Shown: in pieces, positions 1 to 5,649 of the stretch
Layout of the letters: every line of letters starts with the position of its first letter
How positions within the stretch are numbered: position 1 is the stretch's first letter
NCBI GenBank assembly: GCA_002401215.1
Contig: NVSL01000025.1
Coordinates: forward strand, 7,776-13,424
Length of the DNA: 5,649 nt
Direction of reading: 5' to 3'
Source of the DNA: Flavobacteriaceae bacterium
GTDB taxonomy: Bacteria; Bacteroidota; Bacteroidia; Flavobacteriales; Flavobacteriaceae
Translations under genes and position numbers: made by a program
Notes under the pieces: generated by a model
Databases searched by the model: none
The model's input: the letters and a program-made list of their open reading frames with translations, nothing else
What the model was told of the DNA's origin: nothing

Positions 1-626
1 ATCAAGATGCTGCACCTGATGGTTCTCGCCCAGGAACTTACTATGCAAATATGTATGATATGGCGAGTATGCCAAGTTATCAAATGGCGGCGTTGGCATA
101 TCACGAAGGGATTCCGGGGCATCACATGCAATTATCGATAGCACAAGAATTGACTGATATCCCAAAGTTTAGAAAATTTGGAAGCTATACGGCGTATATC
201 GAAGGTTGGGGATTATACTCAGAATTTATCCCAAAAGAAATGGGTTTTTATGCTGACCCTTATGCTGATTTTGGACGTTTGGCAATGGAATTATGGCGTG
301 CTTGTAGATTGGTGGTTGATACAGGAATCCACACTAAAAAGTGGACTCGCGAAGAGGGAATTAAGTATTATACTGACAATACACCAAATGCAGAATTGGA
401 TGCAGTTAAAATGGTAGAGCGTCATATTGTGATGCCGAGTCAAGCAACAGCCTATAAAATAGGAATGTTGAAAATTTTAGAATTACGAGAAGGAGCAAAA
501 GAAAAACTAGGAGATAAATTTGATATTAGGAAATTCCATGAAGTGATTTTGTCTAACGGAGCATTGCCTTTAGATGTTTTAGAAATTTTGGTTAATGAGT
601 GGGTTGAATCTGAAATGAGTGAATAA
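1..626 (+). CDS. DUF885-family putative zinc metallopeptidase, C-terminal part (5' end outside window)
   Basis: The reading frame is open from base 3, so the ATG at 51 is internal: the codons before it read QDAAPDGSRPGTYYAN, which continues the family's conserved stretch. About 207 C-terminal residues are visible, whereas family members usually have roughly 550-600. The motif HEGIPGHH (bases 102-125) is a variant of the HExxH zinc-binding signature. About 26 residues further on, EGWGLYSE (from base 201) supplies a glutamate in the position expected of a third, gluzincin-like ligand. The rest is mostly helical and ends in a WVESEMSE tail. From family knowledge these are putative peptidases, often exported lipoproteins in Bacteroidota; substrate is unknown, and the signal sequence would lie outside the window. 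The TAA stop (624-626) overlaps the next gene's ATG by one base, so the two are probably translationally coupled. Family assignment is firm; peptidase activity is inferred. Confidence 0.88.
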   Translation, partial: QDAAPDGSRPGTYYANMYDMASMPSYQMAALAYHEGIPGHHMQLSIAQELTDIPKFRKFGSYTAYIEGWGLYSEFIPKEMGFYADPYADFGRLAMELWRACRLVVDTGIHTKKWTREEGIKYYTDNTPNAELDAVKMVERHIVMPSQATAYKIGMLKILELREGAKEKLGDKFDIRKFHEVILSNGALPLDVLEILVNEWVESEMSE

Positions 627-1678
627 TGAATAATTTCATGAAACATTTAAAATACATTTTACTAACCTGTATGATTGCTTTGATTTCTTGTAAGACAGAT
701 TTCAAGTCATTATCCGAAGATACAAATACGTATAATCTTACAATGATTTCTCAATTGGAGGATAAATTATATAGCGGAAAAATAGAAGATTTTTATGATG
801 CTGGAGTAGAAGGGACGTTTGTAGGAAAAGATAGTGTTTCGATTTATTATAAAATATTTGCACGAGAAGATTCAGAAAAAGTGATTCTAATTTCATCAGG
901 AAGAACCGAAGCCGCCATCAAATATAAAGAGTTGATTTTTGATTTATACAACAACGGATACTCAGTTTATATTCACGATCATCGTGGGCAAGGGCAATCT
1001 GGTAGGATGACCGAAGATCATGATATGGGGTATGTTTCAGATTTTCAATTTTATATTGATGACATGAAATTGTTTTATGATACCTATATATCACCCAAAA
1101 AATATCAAAAAAAATATTTGTTGACACACTCAATGGGAGGTGCGATTGGAATGACATATTTAGAACAGTTTCCAAATGATTTTGATGCTGCTGCATTTTC
1201 ATCACCCATGTTAGGGTTGCCATTTGGGATTTGTTCCGCAGTAAATTTATTGAAAGGAGATGAACCAGAATATGTTATGGGAGCGTCAAAATACGATGAT
1301 AGTAAAGATGATTTTGAAGGAAATACCTTAACAGGTTCTAAAGTTAGATTTGACAGAATGATTGATGCTTTTGCAAAAGTATCTGAGGCAAGATTGGGAG
1401 GGGCGACCTATCAATGGGTACATGAATCGTGCAATCAGTTTGATGTATTATTTGAGAATATCGATAAAATAGAAACTCCGTTTATACTTTTTTCTGCCGA
1501 AAACGAACAGATTGTTGCGACATCTGCACATCAAAATTTTATTGATGAAGCAGAAAAATTAAAGAAAGTGTATCAAGCCTATGTTGTAAAAAATGCACAA
1601 CATGAATTGTATATCGAAAAAGACAAACAACGCTTTGAGGCTATCAACGAGACTTTTAAATTTTTTGAAAAGTATTGA
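626..1678 (+). CDS. Lipoprotein alpha/beta hydrolase, lysophospholipase L2 / monoacylglycerol lipase-like
   Basis: This 350-residue protein has an N-terminal lipoprotein signal: a hydrophobic stretch (about residues 9-20) followed by LISC, with the lipidated cysteine at 22. It is therefore probably anchored in the envelope. The hydrolase fold starts near residue 60. HDHRGQGQSGR (117-127) is the conserved loop of the Hydrolase_4 family. THSMGG (167-172) is the nucleophile elbow with Ser169, and AQHELYIEKD (324-333) carries the catalytic His326. The acid is probably Glu294 in SAENEQIV, where monoacylglycerol lipases usually have Asp. Residues about 195-265 form the variable cap. Likely reaction: hydrolysis of an acyl ester in lysophospholipids or monoacylglycerols; the true substrate is not visible. 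The start at 626 overlaps the upstream stop (TAATG). An alternative ATG at 638 gives a more typical signal peptide, MKHLKYILL, and cannot be excluded. A fold-level call is safe, lysophospholipase specificity is not. Confidence 0.88.
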   Translation: MNNFMKHLKYILLTCMIALISCKTDFKSLSEDTNTYNLTMISQLEDKLYSGKIEDFYDAGVEGTFVGKDSVSIYYKIFAREDSEKVILISSGRTEAAIKYKELIFDLYNNGYSVYIHDHRGQGQSGRMTEDHDMGYVSDFQFYIDDMKLFYDTYISPKKYQKKYLLTHSMGGAIGMTYLEQFPNDFDAAAFSSPMLGLPFGICSAVNLLKGDEPEYVMGASKYDDSKDDFEGNTLTGSKVRFDRMIDAFAKVSEARLGGATYQWVHESCNQFDVLFENIDKIETPFILFSAENEQIVATSAHQNFIDEAEKLKKVYQAYVVKNAQHELYIEKDKQRFEAINETFKFFEKY

Positions 1679-1706
1679 TGAACCCTAAAATTAAAAAATT
1701 CAAACG

Positions 1707-3050
1707 ATGAGATTTATAGTGTTTTTCACAATGTTATTTTCATTGACAACCATCTCGCAAAAAATTGAAGGGACTGTTTTTGATAAAGAAACAAATATTC
1801 CGTTGCATGGTGTGAGTGTCCATTTAGTTAAGAATAATGCTGGAGTTGCAACAGATAATGAGGGTAGATTTATTTTAAGAGTTCATAAAAATGATGTATT
1901 GGTTTTTACGCATATTGGCTATAAATCGCAAGAAATTTCTGTGTCAGAATTTAAAAAGAATGGACTTGTAGTTTACCTCAATATAAAAGTAGAAAGCCTG
2001 AATCCTGTAAACATTTCTTCTAAAAGTAATTTGCGATATAGCTTGAGATATACGAAACTCGCGCCCTTAGAAAATGGAATTTACGCCTTTGGATCTTTGT
2101 TAGATAATGATAATATTTATGTTGTTGGGGGCAATCAATCTTATGAATCTGATGAAGCATTGAGAGCTTTGGCAACTGATAAATATGTAAACTCAAATGC
2201 TACTTTGGTTGATATTCTTTATGAATCACGGTATAATTTTAACTATCAGCATTATGAAGATAATTTATTAATTTATAATGTAGGAGCCGATACTTGGGAA
2301 GAATCAGACATAAAATTTAGGAAAAGAGCTAACAATAATTTACTTAAATATGATGATAAGTTGATTGTTTTAGGAGGCAAAAGATTGTCGATGAATCAGG
2401 AGTTTGAATATTTAGATGATAAAATTGAAGTGTTCGATTTAAGTGATAATGAAATTATTATTGACAATGTCAATCCACATCAAGCGGTAGATTTTGCATC
2501 GGTAATAGAAAATGATAATTTAATTGTGATCGGTGGATCTATTAAAATAAAGTCAAACGATACAAAAGTATTTTCAGATAAAGTCCATATGTTAGACTTA
2601 AAAACTGGCTTGTGGTTTGAATTAGCAAACATGCCTAAACCCAAAGAAACCAAAGGGATTTTAGTAAAGGATAAAATATTTTTGATTGGAGGATATAATA
2701 ATAAAGTATTAAAAGGAATAGAATCTTTAGATTTAAAAACAGGGAAATGGAAAGAAGAAGGGGAGTTGTTTGATGCGATTAGACGACCTGCTCTGACCTA
2801 TTTTAATGATGTGATTTATATTTTTGATGAAGGAAAAATGATGACGCTAAATGTAAAAACAAATCAATTGGATTCGTATTCAGTCGATTTATATTTAAAA
2901 TCAGCGGAGTTATTTTATTCAAACGGAACCCTATATTTATTAGGCGGATATAAATACGATGATTTTTCTATTACACCATCGCCAAATTTATACAGAATAA
3001 ATTTAGATGATTTTGAAAAGACGAGGATTAAGGATTCTAAAAAAATCTAG
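1707..3050 (+). CDS. Exported protein with CarboxypepD_reg-like domain and Kelch-type repeats
   Basis: This 447-residue protein begins with a short signal peptide (hydrophobic residues 3-16, probable cleavage around TISQ). Residues about 19-95 read as a carboxypeptidase-regulatory-like beta-sandwich domain: KIEGTVFDKETNIPLHGVSV, then ATDNEGRFILRV and FTHIGYKSQEI are its hallmark stretches. From about 117 to 435 there are roughly six Kelch-like blades. They are marked by hydrophobic-GG turns at IYVVGG (137-142), IVLGG (220-224), IVIGG (273-277), FLIGGY (325-330) and LYLLGGY (409-415), with paired tryptophans at W197, W303 and W348. The predicted structure is a beta-propeller, usually a binding surface rather than an enzyme. 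No type IX secretion C-terminal domain is evident. The gene lies 28 bases after the hydrolase gene with no promoter motif seen between them, so it is probably in the same operon. Its function is not known; carbohydrate or protein binding is only a possibility. Confidence 0.85.
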   Translation: MRFIVFFTMLFSLTTISQKIEGTVFDKETNIPLHGVSVHLVKNNAGVATDNEGRFILRVHKNDVLVFTHIGYKSQEISVSEFKKNGLVVYLNIKVESLNPVNISSKSNLRYSLRYTKLAPLENGIYAFGSLLDNDNIYVVGGNQSYESDEALRALATDKYVNSNATLVDILYESRYNFNYQHYEDNLLIYNVGADTWEESDIKFRKRANNNLLKYDDKLIVLGGKRLSMNQEFEYLDDKIEVFDLSDNEIIIDNVNPHQAVDFASVIENDNLIVIGGSIKIKSNDTKVFSDKVHMLDLKTGLWFELANMPKPKETKGILVKDKIFLIGGYNNKVLKGIESLDLKTGKWKEEGELFDAIRRPALTYFNDVIYIFDEGKMMTLNVKTNQLDSYSVDLYLKSAELFYSNGTLYLLGGYKYDDFSITPSPNLYRINLDDFEKTRIKDSKKI

Positions 3051-3071
3051 ACTCTTTAAATTGATAAAATT

Positions 3072-3107
3072 AGAATTGAAATTAACTATAATTTTTTCAA
3101 TTCTTTT
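3072..3107. terminator. Weak AT-rich hairpin between convergent genes
   Basis: AGAATTGAAA (3072-3081) is the exact inverse complement of TTTCAATTCT (3095-3104), giving a 10-bp stem with a 13-base loop, followed on the plus strand by a short T run (3104-3107). It sits where the Kelch gene and the DUF2846-like gene converge, and its right arm lies inside the end of the minus-strand gene. The stem has little G+C and the T run is short, so it may act in both directions but weakly. Confidence 0.4.
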
Positions 3108-3496
3108 AAGGCTTTCTTTTCATCAACCAAATTAAATTTAGGTCTTGCTGCTACAACTCCCATTTTTGTGGTTCCTTTTATATAGTAGGTTTTTCCTTCT
3201 TCAACTTCAATCGTAATGGAGTCGCTAGAAATTACTTGCGACCAAAAAGTGTTAGAACCAGGTTCAACAGTCACAGAAATAATACTTCCGTTTGTGAGTT
3301 GCCCATAATCTCCGCGATTATCTTTTACGGTAAATTTTATAGCACCTCCACTAAACTTTTTAGATCTGTAAAAAACAATCAATCCTTTTCCTTCTTCAAC
3401 CTTCGGAATTTTTTGAGCAAAAACATCAAAATTAGTTGATATTAAAAAAGTAAAAAGTAGTAAAATAATTGTTTTTGTTGATTTGTTAGCTTTCAT
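3086..3496 (-). CDS. Small exported DUF2846-like protein
   Basis: This 136-residue protein has a clear signal peptide: lysines at 2, 5 and 8, a hydrophobic core at about 10-20, and probable cleavage after FA at residues 26-27. The mature part resembles DUF2846 proteins. GKGLIVFYRSKKFSGG (37-51) is the opening strand pattern, YGQLTNGSIISVTVEPG (64-80) the middle, and IEVEEGKTYYIKGTTKMG (96-113) the characteristic EGKTYY strand near the end. This family is a small beta-sandwich of unknown function, found as secreted or lipoprotein forms. There is no lipobox cysteine here, so a periplasmic location is likely. The gene starts 5 bases after the aroC stop, with only AT-rich sequence before it and no Shine-Dalgarno, and is probably transcribed with aroC. 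Nothing suggests a role in the shikimate pathway. Family assignment is from memory of the pattern and moderately sure. Confidence 0.75.
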   Translation of the reverse strand: MKANKSTKTIILLLFTFLISTNFDVFAQKIPKVEEGKGLIVFYRSKKFSGGAIKFTVKDNRGDYGQLTNGSIISVTVEPGSNTFWSQVISSDSITIEVEEGKTYYIKGTTKMGVVAARPKFNLVDEKKALKELKKL

Positions 3497-3501
3497 AATA
3501 T

Positions 3502-4566
3502 TTAAATTTTAGTTGTCTTATTCATTAAATAAAAATCTGCCAACACCATAGCAGTCATGGCTTCAACAATTGGTACAGCTCTCGGTACAACACAAGGATC
3601 ATGTCTTCCTCTACCTTGCATTTCAACAATATTACCATCGCTATCAATCGTTTTTTGTTTCTGAATTAACGTTGCAACAGGTTTAAAAGCGACTCTAAAA
3701 TAGATATCCATTCCGTTACTCACACCACCTTGAATTCCGCCAGAAAGATTTGTTTTGGTAGTTCCATCTTGATTAAAAGCATCGTTATGATCGCTACCTT
3801 TCATTTTTGTACCACAAAATCCACTGCCATATTCAAACCCTTTTACAGCATTTATAGACAACATTGCTTTTCCTAATTGCGCATGAAGCTTGTCAAAAAT
3901 AGGTTCGCCCAAACCAATAGGAATATTTTTAGCAACACAGGTAATTGTACCTCCAATCGTGTCTCCTTGCTTTTTAATTTCTTTGATATGCTGAATCATT
4001 TTTTTAGCAACCGCTACTTGCGGGCAACGAATATCGTTTGATTCAATCAAATTAAAATCCAATTCTTGATACGGTTTGTCAATTGATATTTCTCCTACGG
4101 ATGATGTAAATGCATTTATTTTTATAGATGATATCAATTGTTTTGCCACCGCACCTGCAACCACCCAATTGGCAGTTTCGCGTGCAGAAGTTCGACCACC
4201 ACCACGATGATCACGATGGCCATATTTTTTATCATAGGTGAAATCGGCATGTGACGGACGAAACACATTTACATTGTGATTGTAGTCTTTACTCTTCTGA
4301 TTTGTGTTATGAATGATAAACCCAATAGAGGTTCCGGTCGTTTTTCCTTCAAAAATTCCTGATAAAAATTGAACTTCATCGGGTTCTTTTCTTGCAGTAA
4401 CAATATCAGACTGCCCAGGTTTTCTGCGATTCAAATCTTGCTGAATCGCCTCTAAATCAATATTTAAACCAGCAGGACATCCATCTATAATTCCGCCAAT
4501 TGCAGCACCATGAGATTCGCCAAAAGTAGTAAGAGTAAATAGGTTTCCGAAAGAGTTACTTGCCAT
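3502..4566 (-). CDS. aroC: Chorismate synthase
   Basis: This cytoplasmic enzyme converts 5-enolpyruvylshikimate-3-phosphate to chorismate, the last step of the shikimate pathway and the branch point to aromatic amino acids, folate and quinones. It needs reduced FMN. The protein is full length at 354 residues. Family signature 1 is [18 protein letters not shown] (16-33), including conserved His19. RRKPGQSD (47-54) binds substrate phosphate in the family. [10 protein letters not shown] (102-111) carries the second conserved histidine, His106. [17 protein letters not shown] (116-132) is signature 2, and [19 protein letters not shown] (318-336) is signature 3 with the conserved Asp323. The ATG at 4566 starts directly before the family's conserved N-terminus ([18 protein letters not shown]), so the start is secure. 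A TAnnTTTG promoter box lies 17 bases upstream. The DUF2846-like gene follows 5 bases downstream. No key residue is missing. Confidence 0.98.
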   Translation of the reverse strand: MASNSFGNLFTLTTFGESHGAAIGGIIDGCPAGLNIDLEAIQQDLNRRKPGQSDIVTARKEPDEVQFLSGIFEGKTTGTSIGFIIHNTNQKSKDYNHNVNVFRPSHADFTYDKKYGHRDHRGGGRTSARETANWVVAGAVAKQLISSIKINAFTSSVGEISIDKPYQELDFNLIESNDIRCPQVAVAKKMIQHIKEIKKQGDTIGGTITCVAKNIPIGLGEPIFDKLHAQLGKAMLSINAVKGFEYGSGFCGTKMKGSDHNDAFNQDGTTKTNLSGGIQGGVSNGMDIYFRVAFKPVATLIQKQKTIDSDGNIVEMQGRGRHDPCVVPRAVPIVEAMTAMVLADFYLMNKTTKI

Positions 4567-4582
4567 GTTAAAGAATTTTAAA

Positions 4583-4590
4583 CAAAAGTA
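4583..4590 (-). promoter_or_regulatory. aroC: Probable Bacteroidetes -7 box for aroC
   Basis: On the minus strand this reads TACTTTTG, a full match to TAnnTTTG. It lies 16 bases upstream of the aroC ATG, implying a short leader of about ten bases. No good TTTG -33 element is present at the usual distance (only a TTAA-like stretch), so the assignment rests on the -7 box alone. Confidence 0.55.
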
Positions 4591-4676
4591 ATAAACGCTT
4601 ATTAATTGCTTAACTTAATGGAGAAATTAATTCTTGAAAAATAACACCATTTTTTTTAAAATAATTTAATAAAAAG

Positions 4677-4707
4677 TTTGAGTAATTGAAAAAGGAGCTT
4701 ATATTTG
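4677..4707 (+). promoter_or_regulatory. Bacteroidetes-type promoter for tRNA-Ser
   Basis: TTTG (4677-4680) and TATATTTG (4700-4707) match the Bacteroidetes primary sigma consensus TTTG-N19/21-TAnnTTTG exactly, with 19 bases between them. Transcription should begin a few bases after 4707, about 65 bases before the mature tRNA 5' end, so the transcript has a leader to be removed by RNase P. Confidence 0.85.
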
Positions 4708-4709
4708 CA

Positions 4710-4753
4710 CCCGCCTACGGGAAATTATATTTCCTTTCGGCGGGCAAGCCCGC
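4710..4753 (+). repeat. Overlapping inverted repeats in the tRNA-Ser leader
   Basis: CCCGCC (4710-4715) can pair with GGCGGG (4739-4744), with a nested GGAAAT/ATTTCC hairpin (4720-4725 with 4729-4734). The same right arm can instead pair downstream as GCGGG (4740-4744) with CCCGC (4749-4753) around a CAAG loop. The two outer pairings exclude each other. This GC-rich patch stands out from its AT-rich surroundings. The first arm lies at or just before the predicted transcription start, so only the second hairpin is certain to be in RNA. Confidence 0.5.
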
Positions 4754-4778
4754 TAAATGGCAACGGCAAAAGACACTT

Positions 4779-4863
4779 GGAGAAATGGCAGAGTGGTCGA
4801 ATGCACTAGTCTTGAAAACTAGCGAGGGTCACACCTCCGGGGGTTCGAATCCCTCTTTCTCCG
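4779..4863 (+). tRNA. tRNA-Ser, anticodon UGA
   Basis: This is a complete class II tRNA. The acceptor stem GGAGAAA (4779-4785) pairs perfectly with TTTCTCC (4856-4862), followed by discriminator G4863 as expected for serine tRNAs. The D stem is GCA/TGC (4788-4790 with 4802-4804). The anticodon stem CTAGT/ACTAG encloses loop CTTGAAA (4811-4817) with anticodon TGA at 4813-4815, which reads UCA codons. The long variable arm typical of serine tRNAs (4823-4838) contains a GAGG/CCTC stem. The T stem GGGGG/CCCTC encloses TTCGAAT (4844-4850). CCA is not encoded (CTG follows), so it is added enzymatically. Its 3' end is a likely integration target for the element whose integrase starts at 5100. Confidence 0.98.
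4840..4863 (+). other. Candidate integration site (att) at the 3' end of tRNA-Ser
   Basis: The tRNA 3' end (T arm plus acceptor strand) is the usual crossover target of tRNA-directed tyrosine recombinases, and an integrase gene starts 236 bases downstream, transcribed away from the tRNA. The tRNA is intact, as expected when the element restores the gene's 3' end. The second copy of the core would lie at the far end of the element, outside the window, so the exact core cannot be defined here and could instead lie in the terminator region. Confidence 0.4.
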
Positions 4864-4886
4864 CTGAGATTTATTCAAAATCTACT

Positions 4887-4923
4887 AAAATCCTGTAAAT
4901 TAAATGTTTACGGGATTTTTTTT
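4887..4923 (+). terminator. Intrinsic terminator of tRNA-Ser
   Basis: AAAATCCTGTAAA (4887-4899) pairs with TTTACGGGATTTT (4907-4919) over 13 bp with one T-G wobble, around a 7-base loop. It runs directly into an eight-T tract (4916-4923). It lies 23 bases after the tRNA 3' end and separates the tRNA transcript from the integrase region. Confidence 0.85.
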
Positions 4924-4962
4924 GTTCCAAATATATCAAAATACACATTTAAACTCATATTG

Positions 4963-5010
4963 TAGGTGACCTATTCGGTGACCTTTTCATTCCTAAATTT
5001 AGGTCACCTA
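4963..5010 (+). repeat. GGTGACC repeat cluster upstream of the integrase
   Basis: TAGGTGACCTA (4963-4973) and TAGGTCACCTA (5000-5010) are perfect 11-bp inverted repeats. A third copy, GGTGACC (4977-4983), lies in direct orientation 12 bases after the first. Between them sits the perfect 12-bp palindrome CCTAAATTTAGG (4992-5003), overlapping the right arm. The arrangement looks like a protein-binding array, such as integrase arm-type sites, excisionase sites or an operator for the integrase gene. It is not followed by a T tract, so it is not an obvious terminator. Confidence 0.65.
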
Positions 5011-5070
5011 AAATCTTGTAATTGTTTATAAGTAAGCGAGTTACAATTTTTTATTAACCTCGAAAAATCG

Positions 5071-5078
5071 TATATTTA
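5071..5078 (+). promoter_or_regulatory. Possible -7 box for the integrase gene
   Basis: TATATTTA matches TAnnTTTG at all but the last base and lies 21 bases before the integrase ATG. A clear TTTG -33 element is missing; only a T run lies near the right distance. If real, it is a weak promoter downstream of the GGTGACC cluster, which would then be placed to control it. Confidence 0.3.
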
Positions 5079-5099
5079 GTTAATTTAAAGGTCAAAAAA

Positions 5100-5649
5100 A
5101 TGAACAAAACATTCAGTTTATTATTCTACTTGAAAAAAAGTAAAGTAGATGCACAGGGTAAAATAGCAATTTATTTAAGGATTACCGTTGATGGGCAACG
5201 AAAAGAAATCAGTGTTAAGCGTAAAATAGAAAAAGAAAAATGGTGTTCAATATCAAATAAGGCTATTGGAAGAACTCCCGATATAAGAGAGTTGAATGCA
5301 TATATAGATACCTTAACTTCTAAGGTCTATCAATGTCATAGAGCAATGATTCAAGATGATAAAACGGTTACAGCTGAAACACTAAAAAATAAAGTCCTTG
5401 GAATAGAAGAAAAGCAAAGAACACTTATTGCAATTTTTAAAAATCATAATAACCAAGTTGAAAAATTAGTAGGGAAGGAGTTTGCAGCTGGTACTTTAGA
5501 ACGTTATAAAACAGTTAAAAAGCATCTTGAAAATTTTATGCAAGTACAATATAAAATTAGCGATGTCAATATTAAAAAAGTAAACCACCAATTTATTACA
5601 GATTTTGAGTTTTATTTAAAAACGGTTCGGAGCTGTGGGCATAATAGCA
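5100..5649 (+). CDS. Tyrosine recombinase / integrase of the Bacteroidetes mobile-element type, N-terminal part (3' end outside window)
   Basis: The first 183 residues are visible with no stop before the window ends. Residues about 4-95 fit an arm-type DNA-binding domain (Arm-DNA-bind_5): FSLLFYLKKSKVDAQGKIAIYLRITVDG is the typical opening, with RKEISVKRKI and the conserved tryptophan W48. Residues about 108-183 fit the SAM-like core-binding domain (Phage_int_SAM_5), with TLERYKTVKKHLENFM (132-147) and FITDFEFYLKTVRSCGHNS at the end. The catalytic domain with R-H-R-H-Y lies outside, so its integrity cannot be judged. The family is normally about 400 residues and integrates conjugative transposons and islands, often into tRNA genes. 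The ATG at 5100 is preceded by AAAGG (5087-5091) and an A run; the frame's conserved start agrees. Its place 236 bases after tRNA-Ser supports an integrative-element edge. Confidence 0.92.
   Translation, partial: MNKTFSLLFYLKKSKVDAQGKIAIYLRITVDGQRKEISVKRKIEKEKWCSISNKAIGRTPDIRELNAYIDTLTSKVYQCHRAMIQDDKTVTAETLKNKVLGIEEKQRTLIAIFKNHNNQVEKLVGKEFAAGTLERYKTVKKHLENFMQVQYKISDVNIKKVNHQFITDFEFYLKTVRSCGHNS

Larger units (their letters stand above)
4885..5021 (+). repeat. Imperfect 14-bp direct repeat flanking the terminator and repeat cluster
   Basis: CTAAAATCCTGTAA (4885-4898) recurs as CTAAAATCTTGTAA (5008-5021) with one mismatch, 123 bases apart. The first copy overlaps the left arm of the tRNA terminator, and the second starts at the end of the GGTCACC inverted repeat. 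It could be integrase-related, or chance in AT-rich sequence. Confidence 0.4.

Noticed and set aside
178..417. A 79-codon plus-strand frame in another phase
   Set aside because: It is embedded in the conserved DUF885 coding sequence and has no family features of its own.
452..646. A 64-codon minus-strand frame
   Set aside because: It is antisense to the DUF885 end and the start of the hydrolase, with no support beyond being open.
918..1223. A 101-codon minus-strand reading frame
   Set aside because: It lies wholly inside the well-supported hydrolase gene on the opposite strand and shows no recognisable domain or signal.
3236..3439. A 67-codon plus-strand frame
   Set aside because: It is antisense to the DUF2846-like gene, whose signal peptide and family motifs are clear.
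4867..4883. Small AGATTT/AAATCT hairpin directly after the tRNA
   Set aside because: Only 6 bp and mostly A-T, with no T run; the strong terminator at 4887-4923 accounts for this interval.
4686..4898. A 70-codon plus-strand reading frame containing MAEWSNALVLKT and GSNPSFSA
   Set aside because: It is the conceptual translation of the tRNA-Ser gene and its flanks, a well-known misannotation; the tRNA fold explains the sequence completely.
4864..5099. CRISPR array or riboswitch in the repeat-bearing gap before the integrase
   Set aside because: There are only three short copies with uneven spacing and no spacer-repeat periodicity, and no recognisable riboswitch core.

Overview
The window is AT-rich chromosomal DNA from a member of the Bacteroidota, most likely a flavobacterium. 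Three things point there. The promoters match the Bacteroidetes TTTG / TAnnTTTG consensus rather than -35/-10. Genes lack clear Shine-Dalgarno sequences. The protein families are also typical: a DUF885 peptidase-like protein, a CarboxypepD_reg-like domain protein, and an integrase of the Bacteroidetes Arm-DNA-bind_5 / SAM_5 type. No genus can be assigned from the sequence alone.

Left part (1-3050, plus strand): a probable operon of three genes. It starts with the C-terminal third of a DUF885-family putative metallopeptidase, cut by the window edge. Next, overlapping its stop by one base, is a lipoprotein alpha/beta hydrolase resembling lysophospholipase L2 / monoacylglycerol lipase. After a 28-base gap comes a secreted protein with an N-terminal carboxypeptidase-regulatory-like domain and Kelch-type repeats. 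All look like envelope or exported proteins; a shared role in lipid or peptide handling is only an inference from spacing.

Middle (3051-4590, minus strand): a convergent junction with a weak AT-rich hairpin, then a two-gene unit read leftward. aroC (chorismate synthase, complete, all signature motifs intact) is followed 5 bases later by a small exported DUF2846-like protein. A TAnnTTTG box lies just upstream of aroC.

Right part (4591-5649, plus strand): an excellent Bacteroidetes promoter drives a complete tRNA-Ser(UGA), followed by a strong intrinsic terminator. A 176-base non-coding stretch follows with a conspicuous cluster of GGTGACC/GGTCACC repeats. Then comes the start of a tyrosine recombinase (integrase) that runs off the window end. 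Intact tRNA, repeat cluster and integrase pointing away from the tRNA are the classic edge of an integrative element. The window probably ends just inside a genomic island or ICE whose cargo lies to the right.

No complete novel system is visible here. The most promising leads are the island edge itself and the repeat cluster in front of the integrase.
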